Shown: positions 57,854-64,000 of the stretch, one piece after another | How the letters are laid out: each line of letters opens with the position of its first letter | Numbering within the stretch: the first letter of the stretch is position 1 | From: Chloranthus sessilifolius | Taxonomy: Eukaryota; Streptophyta; Magnoliopsida; Chloranthales; Chloranthaceae | DNA length: 64,000 nucleotides | Direction of reading: 5' to 3' | NCBI GenBank assembly: GCA_021018995.1 | Contig: CM037598.1 | Location: 74,666,671 to 74,730,670 of the forward strand | Made by a program: the position numbers and the translations under genes | Notes under the pieces: model-generated | Database searches by the model: none | The model's input: only the letters and a program-made list of their open reading frames with translations | Told to the model about the DNA's origin: nothing

Positions 57854-58539
57854 TATCCGATCACTAATGAATGAATGCCAAAGAAAAGGAGACATCCGAA
57901 GAGGACCAAGACATTACTGATGGGTCTGCTGCATTCTGAACAAACTTCAAACATCAAATGTGTAACACGGTGAGAAAATGAAAGCCCTAGGGTGCCAGGC
58001 TAAACATTCGTTTCTCGAGTTAATCGGTTCCCAAGTGCTTAACGACATTACTGGGCATAACCGAGGTGGAATGAGTTGTAAACTCCCTATAGTCGGGAAA
58101 GACATTCGCTTCTCGGGATGATTTTGAAGGTATCTGATATTTAGAATTCGTTCTGAATGCAACAGCCTCGTGAGTAAGAGGGGTGATCGACCAACATTTA
58201 AAGATAGGCGCGAAGTAAATATACGCAAGGCTCCACAGTTTGTGTCCAATCCTACGAGGCGTTTGACGACCCCATCTGACTGTTCGCGAGTGCCCCTACT
58301 AAAAGCAGGGTTTGAGGTCCTTCGGCGAACCCATTGATCCCAAAGTTTATTTAGCATAACTGCCCGAGCGAAGTGAATAGTTGTCACAACGCTTTTTGGG
58401 GAGGACGTGCCATTTTTGGAAGCATGCCCTAGATTAACATGACCTAGAGTATCCAGCTTCGACTACCTTGAATAGATCAAACCAAACATTGGAGTATCGC
58501 TCGAAAGGGACATTTCATCCTGGTCTCTGCTGACAATGA

Positions 58540-60000
58540 TCATAAACATCAATCAATTATGCATAATCATGCACCCATCAGGGGTAATAAGCAACAACAA
58601 AGGTGATGGAAGCCCAAACCTGGACCTGCTTGGGTACAATTTACGGGGACAAACGACCATCATACGGATACCCAGATGTAGGGCGTACACTTTACAGGGA
58701 TACCACTGCCCATATAGGTTTTAAGCCTGCAAAAAAATAAAAGGGAATAAACCCTTCTGAAAGCATGGCTGCACATAGTTTGATTGACACGTAATCTCAT
58801 TCTCAACAGGTTGGTCTCAACCAACGATTGACCTTTTCTAATGGAGAATCTGAAGCTTAAGACACTAAAGTTCATATGAATCTAAAACAGAGCGCTCAAT
58901 GCAAAAATTTAGCAGTGGAGTCGACTTGATCAAAACATTGACTGTTTGACCGAGACCGACACCGTTGCTCCTTCCTTAAAGCAGGATCCAAAAATCTGAG
59001 GTGAACCTCTGACTCAGGACTTTAGTATGGCACAGTTGTACTACGGATAAAATATTGACATTTTATCGCCTTATGCTTGTGCGTCTCTGCAGGGGAATAC
59101 AAATCTATTCTTCTTCTCTTTTTTCTTTTTTCAAAGATTGTTTTTTCCATTTTTTTTTTAAACAAGCATTATTTGGACCTCGAACCCTGGGAGGCGTACA
59201 CCCAGACAATACATACCAAGAGCCCGTGCCTCCGCAATAGTTTGTGATGAAACTGAAGCCAATGTACTCAAGTTCATGTAATATCGAAAAGATCGGGTCA
59301 GAATTTGGTGTCCACTAAAGGATACTTAATCTTGGACTCCGTCATCAATGAAGTTACAAATGAATAACTATGCATAAACATGGACCCATTAGGGGCGATA
59401 AGCAGCAAAGGCGATGGAAGTCTCGACCCAAACCTGCCCGAGTATAATTTACGGGAACAAACGACCATCATTCGGATACCCAAATGCATACATATACTTT
59501 ACAGGGATACCGCTGCCCATACAGGTTTTAAGCCTGCAAAAAAATTAAAGGGAAATGAACCCTTCTGGATGCATGGTTGCACATAGTTGTCTGACGTAGT
59601 TTCGTATTTGACAGGTTGGAATCAATCCAACAATGAATCCTTTCGAGTACGGAGTTATCCGGACCTCAACCCTATAGGGTGCTCGGCCGGATAGTGCAGA
59701 CCAAGAGTCTACACCTCCGAAAATATCACGTGACGAACTTAAAGTACAAGGCACTTAAGTTCACCTGAAACTAAAATATGGAGCGAACAGGGCGAAGATG
59801 TAGCAGTGGAATCGATCCGATCCAAGCATTGACTATTTGACCAAAATTGACACCGTCACTCCTACTTTTGAAATAGGATCCATGGATCCAAGGCGAACCT
59901 TAAACCTAGGACATTAATTTTGCACAGCTGCGTTGCCGATAAAATATTGACATTTTACCGCAATGAAAATACGCGAGTGCGTAGCTGTGCGTAAAAAGTT
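58540..60000 (-). repeat. 811 bp tandem duplication in T3 3' region
   Basis: Segments beginning near 58540 and 59350 share ATGCATAA-CATG-ACCCAT-AGGGG, ACGACCATCAT-CGGATACCCA, CTTTACAGGGATACC and GGTTTTAAGCCTGCAAAAAAA, spaced 811 bases (58561 versus 59372). Matching tails include AGCAGTGGA-TCGA and GACACCGT-CTCCT-CTT. Confidence 0.85.
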
Positions 60001-60444
60001 CATAGATTTATAATTTTATTTATTTTTTTATTTTATTTTTTTCACAATGATTTTCTTTTTTTTTTTTTTTCTTTTTTGAATAGACCTGATATCGGTGGTG
60101 AGGTGCTTCATCTGATTTGTCCATCACCGGGAGGTTGTCGGCTTCAAGGCTTTGGATCATGTGATGTTCCTGCATATTCTCGAGAAAATGTCAGTCCCTT
60201 TTTTGTTTATATAAGTAACAACTGCATCCTAATTAAAGAAGGAGAAACAAATTTTACCTATATTTTTTATTTTCAAGGTTTATATATATTTTTTTGAATT
60301 TTTGTTTTCAAAGATTTTTTGTTATTTTTCTTCATTTTTGAGATTGAAATATGATGTTGGAAATATGTACATGAAAATGAGTAGAAATATATGCACATTT
60401 TTTGGTATTTGGATTTTTCTTGATTTTTTTTGTTTTTGTTTTTG

Positions 60445-60461
60445 TTTTTTTTTTTTTTTTT
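60445..60461 (+). repeat. Poly-T run
   Basis: About 17 consecutive T within a wider T-rich stretch. Confidence 0.9.
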
Positions 60462-61635
60462 CGGCTTTTCTTTCTTTTCTTTTTTTTGGTGTGGTGGCTT
60501 AATCACCGAGTGAGATCTCATATCCCCTTTTGAGCATGGTCGAACCCCTTTTCTAATGGTTGGGTTTTGAGGGAGTTTTCACTGTTTTACCGACACTGGA
60601 ATGCCAACCCCCTTGGGTCGAGTCAAACCTTTCTCCTTACCTTGGGTCATATGTTTAACAAAGCAGTTTCACAAAGGAAATTCTGGTCGAGCCTGATTTG
60701 AACTAATATGAGTGGCCAGGAAAAGGGGATCAGGGGGGAGTAACCAACAGGGCTCCTTAAGCATCAATCTTTTCAATCAGTCCAAACCTTTTCTTTTCTT
60801 TTATCTTTTAGCCCCTTTTTTACTCACAACTCCCAAGGTGGGTTCGTCTGCCCATTTTGCCATCTTTTTACCCGTGGCGCCCTTTCGGGTGTTCACCACA
60901 TCCATGGGTTTAGCTCTCTTACCCCAAGCACCCTTTCAGGTTTTTACCTGGTTCGCACAAACTCGCTATTTTTACCCGTAGCGCCCTTTCGAGTTTTCAC
61001 CACATCCATCTTGCTTTGAGCTTGTACTTTTATTTATTTTTTCTTTTTATTTCTTTCATTTTTCCTTTGTTATTTTTTTTTCAAAAACCACGACATAGAC
61101 GTCGATTCCGTCATAGCTGGCTAGATGGGGTTCAGGTGTCGTCTCACAACTCGGCTTGTGTTGACTTAACAGATACTATGACTGCTTGTGAACTTAAAAA
61201 GAGGGCTTTCTTCAGGGTGTAGCTTGGCCATGGGCCAGGTTAGGACTTGAAGGTATGCTGGGCTAAAAAAATGTTTCCTTGATACGACTTCAGTTTTCTC
61301 AACATACTTTCTTCCTTGGGGATCTTACTGTACATGCCCCATGATTTTTATTCTTTTTGTTTTATTTCAGGCAATCTTTTTTTTTTGAGGTTTTGCTTTT
61401 CGGATTTTTTTGGATTTTGATGGTGATTTCACTTCTTTTTTTTGTATGTACATACACACATTTTTTGGGAAAGGAGTTATTGAAAGAAAAAGGCCCAGGC
61501 TCAAATGGGGTAGCAAGAGATATCATCATTTTTGGGGATGCTTTTTGGCTACCGTACTTGAAATGATGGTCTCTTTTGGGTGGTTCTTAAGTAGTCACGT
61601 ATCTGTTTCATCAATACTTACCTTATCACGATAGA

Positions 61636-62690
61636 CTAAGAGTAGAATCGTCAGACATATCCAGCGTTGATGGGCTCAGGAAGATGATCTCCGTCCATGG
61701 TGGCGAGGCGGATGGCGTATCCCGGTAGCACTTCTCGGATGACGTAAGGTCCTTCCCAGTTTGGCTTAAACTTTCCTCTCGGATCGGCATGGAGGGATGG
61801 GAAGATCTTCTTCAGCACAGTGTCTCCTACCTTTAGATCTTGACCACGGACACATTTGTTGTAAGCGCGTGCAATTCACCCCTGGTAAACTTGAGTGTGA
61901 CACAAGGCTAGGAGTCTCTTCTCGTCCAGTAAGTTTAGCTAGTCAAAGCAGGATCTCTCTCTTTCTGCATCAGGTAAGCTTGATTCCATGAGGATTCAAA
62001 GTGAGAGTACTTCAACCTCCACTGGTAGGATGACCTCGGTTCCGTACACTAGGGAGAATGGTGTTGCCCCTATAGCGGTACAGATCGACGTTCGGTAGGC
62101 CCACAAAGCAAATGGCAGCATTTCGCTCCAATCTCGATAAGTGACGACCATTTTCTCAAGGATGCAGACAACTGTCTTGTTTGCGGCTTCCACATCTCCA
62201 TTAGTTTGAGGCCGATAAGGGGATGAGCGATGGTACTTGATCTTGTATTGCTCGCAGGAGTCTCGGATGCACTTATTCACAAAGTTTGTGCCGTTGTCCA
62301 TGATGATATCTTTGGGTACTCCAAATCGGCACACAATATTGTTATTGGGAAACTTCTCGACGTGATTGGCCGTGATGTTGGCATATGACGCCGCTTCTAC
62401 ACACTTGGTGAAGTATTCAATGGCGACGAGGATGAACCGATGTCCGTTTGATGCTTTCAGATTAATCATTCCGACAACTTCAAGTCCCCAGGTAGCAAAT
62501 GGCCAAGGAGTGGTCATGAGTGAAGATCAATGGCAGGAGCAGGTATCAGATTGGAGTGTTCTTGACACTTGTAGCATTTTTGAACATGTTTGTAACAATC
62601 TGATTCCATGGTGGTCTAAAAGTATCCCTGTCGTAGGATTTTCTTAGCGAGCATGTGCCCGCTGACGTGGGCTCCGCATACTCCCTCATG
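61636..62690 (-). pseudogene. T3 integrase
   Basis: Zinc-binding end with CYKHVQKCYKCQEHSN (about 62560-62605) after a Trp-to-stop change (GYF-stop-TTME). A one-base loss then puts the core in the frame opening MTTPWPFATWGLEVVGMI. The first catalytic position is Glu (GLEVVG) where relatives have Asp. The second Asp (DIIMDNGTNF) and the Glu (NGDVEAANK) are present. WAYRTSICTAIGATPFSLVY and the C-terminal KKIFPSLHADPRGKFKPNWE and LPGYAIRLATMDGD are typical of Tat. The last codons have a stop near 61655 before the natural end at 61636. Confidence 0.88.
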
Positions 62691-63460
62691 GATTTCTTTC
62701 ATAATATTGACCGCTTCACTTTCAGTGAGGCACCTAAGTAAGATATTATTGTATGATTGCTTGTAGAGGCATTCCCCACAAATGACGTAACCTGCCGCTA
62801 AACGTTGAATGGTTCGTTGGTCTGTCTTGGATGTACCCTTTGGGAAAGTTAGGGTCTCGAGGAAATTCTTGATATCTGAGAACCAAGGTGGCTCATCATC
62901 AGGCTTTGTAGGTTCCTCAATCTGGAGGCAGAAGGCCGGCTCATTCCTCTACTCGATCATGATCGGCTTCATCTCAACACCATAGGGGATTTCAATCATT
63001 GACGCCAAAGTTTCTAATGCATTGGCAAAGCGATTCCTTATCCAGGGGACGTATGAGAAAGTCACATCTTGGAAGCAAGCTATCAGATCCTCGAGGTGTT
63101 CATGATAGGGGATCAATTTCTTGTCTTTCGTTTTCCAGTCACCATTCGTCTGGCATATGATTAACTATGAATCGCTAAATACTCGAAGGTGAGTTACATT
63201 CAGATCGAGAGCCGCCTGTAGACCAGCGACGCAAGCTTCGTACTCAGCCATATTGTTAGTGCAACGGAAGTTGAGCTTGATAGAGACTGATACATGAGAT
63301 CCTTTCAGTGAAATCAGGATGGTGCAAACTCCTTGGCCCTCGACATTTGCTGCCCCGTCAAAATGCATTACCCATGATTCTTCTACTTCTTTTGTATCGT
63401 CTTTTATCATGAACAAGATGTCCTCATCGGGGAACTCAGTTCTCAAAGGCTCATAATCAG
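62691..63460 (-). pseudogene. T3 archaeal-type RNase H and integrase linker
   Basis: WVMHFDGAANVEGQGVCTIL (first Asp), NNMAEYEACVAGLQAALD (Glu) and LRVFSDS (Asp), then a stop at 63162-63164 where Gln is expected. Helical sequence and the linker to the integrase finger (RTIQRLAAGYVICGECLYKQ near 62775-62835) follow. The domain is otherwise open from 63446 to 63165. Confidence 0.85.
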
Positions 63461-64000
63461 GTAAAGGATTGTCGGCAAGATGATCAGCAAGCGCCTACCC
63501 CTTGATCGACTTCTAAGTGATGTACGTGATGTCGAATTCAGATAATAAAAGTTGCCGTCGTGCGGTTCATCCAGTGAGAGCTGGCTTTTCAAATAGGTAT
63601 TTCAATGGGTCCATTCGAGCCAAGAGCAGAATCGCCTAAGATAGCAAGAAATAGGTATTTCAATGGGTCCATTCGGGCTAAGAGCAGAATCGCCTGAGAT
63701 AGCAAGTAGTGGCGGACCCTTTGAGTAACCCATACAAGATCCAGGCATGCTTTCTCCAGATGAGAGTAGCGCGCTTAATAATCAGTAAACTTCTTGCTTA
63801 AATAGTAAATGGCCCGCTCTCTTCTTCCCGTTTCATCGTGCTGTCCCAAGACACATCTCATCGAAACTTCCGTCGTGGAGAGATACATCAAGAGTGGTCT
63901 CCTTGGCTCAGGTGGTACCAAAATAGGTGGATTAAGGAGGTATCTTTTGATTTTTTCAAATGCTGCATGACAATCGTCGTTCCATTCAACGGGTGAATTC
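63461..64000 (-). pseudogene. T3 RNase H1 (partial, to window edge)
   Basis: Readable minus-strand fragments include LADHLADNPLPDYEPL near 63440-63490 and ACLDLVW followed by a RHYL-like block near 63720-63780. Stops are frequent, and a 58-base tandem duplication lies within the domain. The rest of pol lies beyond the window. Confidence 0.7.
63591..63706 (-). repeat. 58 bp tandem duplication in T3 RNase H1
   Basis: Units 63591-63648 and 63649-63706 differ at only a few positions (for example CGAGCCAAG versus CGGGCTAAG). At 58 bases it shifts the frame. Confidence 0.92.

Larger units (their letters stand above)
57854..61635 (-). other. T3 non-coding region between pol and 3' LTR
   Basis: No conserved domain on either strand. 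It contains an 811-base tandem duplication, long T-runs on the plus strand (59105-59160, 60010-60070, 60425-60470, 61020-61080) and a GCCCTTTCGGGTTTTCACC-like motif repeated at about 60885, 60935 and 60980. Short plus-strand ORFs here are driven by T-richness and are not supported as genes. Confidence 0.6.
56338..64000 (-). mobile_element. Tat-lineage retrotransposon T3, 3' part
   Basis: The minus-strand element has its 3' LTR at 56338-57838, a polypurine tract, about 3.8 kb of non-coding sequence, integrase (61636-62690), two RNase H regions, and then continues past the right edge. It interrupts T2. It shares with T1 the TGTAGACACCC LTR start and the AGAGGGGCATC polypurine tract, but its LTR body differs, so it is another Tat family. 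No PMD gene is seen between its integrase and LTR. Confidence 0.88.

Noticed and set aside
60302..60502. Short hydrophobic plus-strand ORF that looks like a membrane protein
   Set aside because: Produced by T-rich sequence (Phe/Leu codons) in a retrotransposon non-coding tail.

Overview
The window is land-plant nuclear DNA made almost entirely of nested LTR retrotransposons plus one endogenous pararetrovirus. I recognise no host housekeeping gene, rRNA, tRNA or CRISPR. The plant assignment rests on Athila and Tat Ty3/gypsy elements, a chromodomain-type Ty3/gypsy element, caulimovirid sequence and a plant mobile domain (PMD) gene. The density of nesting suggests heterochromatin. The species cannot be named from sequence alone.

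Layout. (1) 1-17021: 3' part of a giant plus-strand Tat-lineage element (T1), with integrase, a long non-coding tail holding an antisense multi-exon PMD gene (3045-6935), a polypurine tract and a 3' LTR (12101-17021). That LTR is split by a solo LTR of another family (13264-15720, AATTC target duplication). (2) 17022-21872: remnant of a chromovirus that T1 landed in, followed by an extra sense ORF with its own TATA box and a 3' LTR (19753-21872). (3) 21873-22321: inverted fragment of a Tat-type LTR. (4) 22322-56337: second Tat element (T2), same family as T1, with 5' LTR, gag, protease, RT, two RNases H, integrase and the same antisense PMD gene. T2 gag is interrupted by a permuted endogenous caulimovirid (about 25621-31238, minus strand) and by a complete Athila element (32457-45993, minus strand, 2.5 kb LTRs, CCTTC target duplication). 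(5) 56338-64000: a third Tat element (T3, minus strand) that cut T2 inside its antisense gene and runs off the right edge.

Relative ages follow from nesting. The inverted LTR fragment is oldest. The chromovirus and T2 came next, T1 went into the chromovirus, and the solo LTR, caulimovirid, Athila and T3 went into T1 or T2. Every coding region carries stops or frameshifts, so none looks able to move by itself.

The most notable feature is the PMD gene carried antisense in the Tat family. Two independent copies (T1 and T2) preserve the same exon sizes and GT-AG introns, and the introns I could phase all fall between codons (phase 0). In T1 the upstream region contains a duplicated TATA-bearing block. 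This looks like a captured, spliced host gene maintained in a retrotransposon, with a transcription unit opposed to the element's own.
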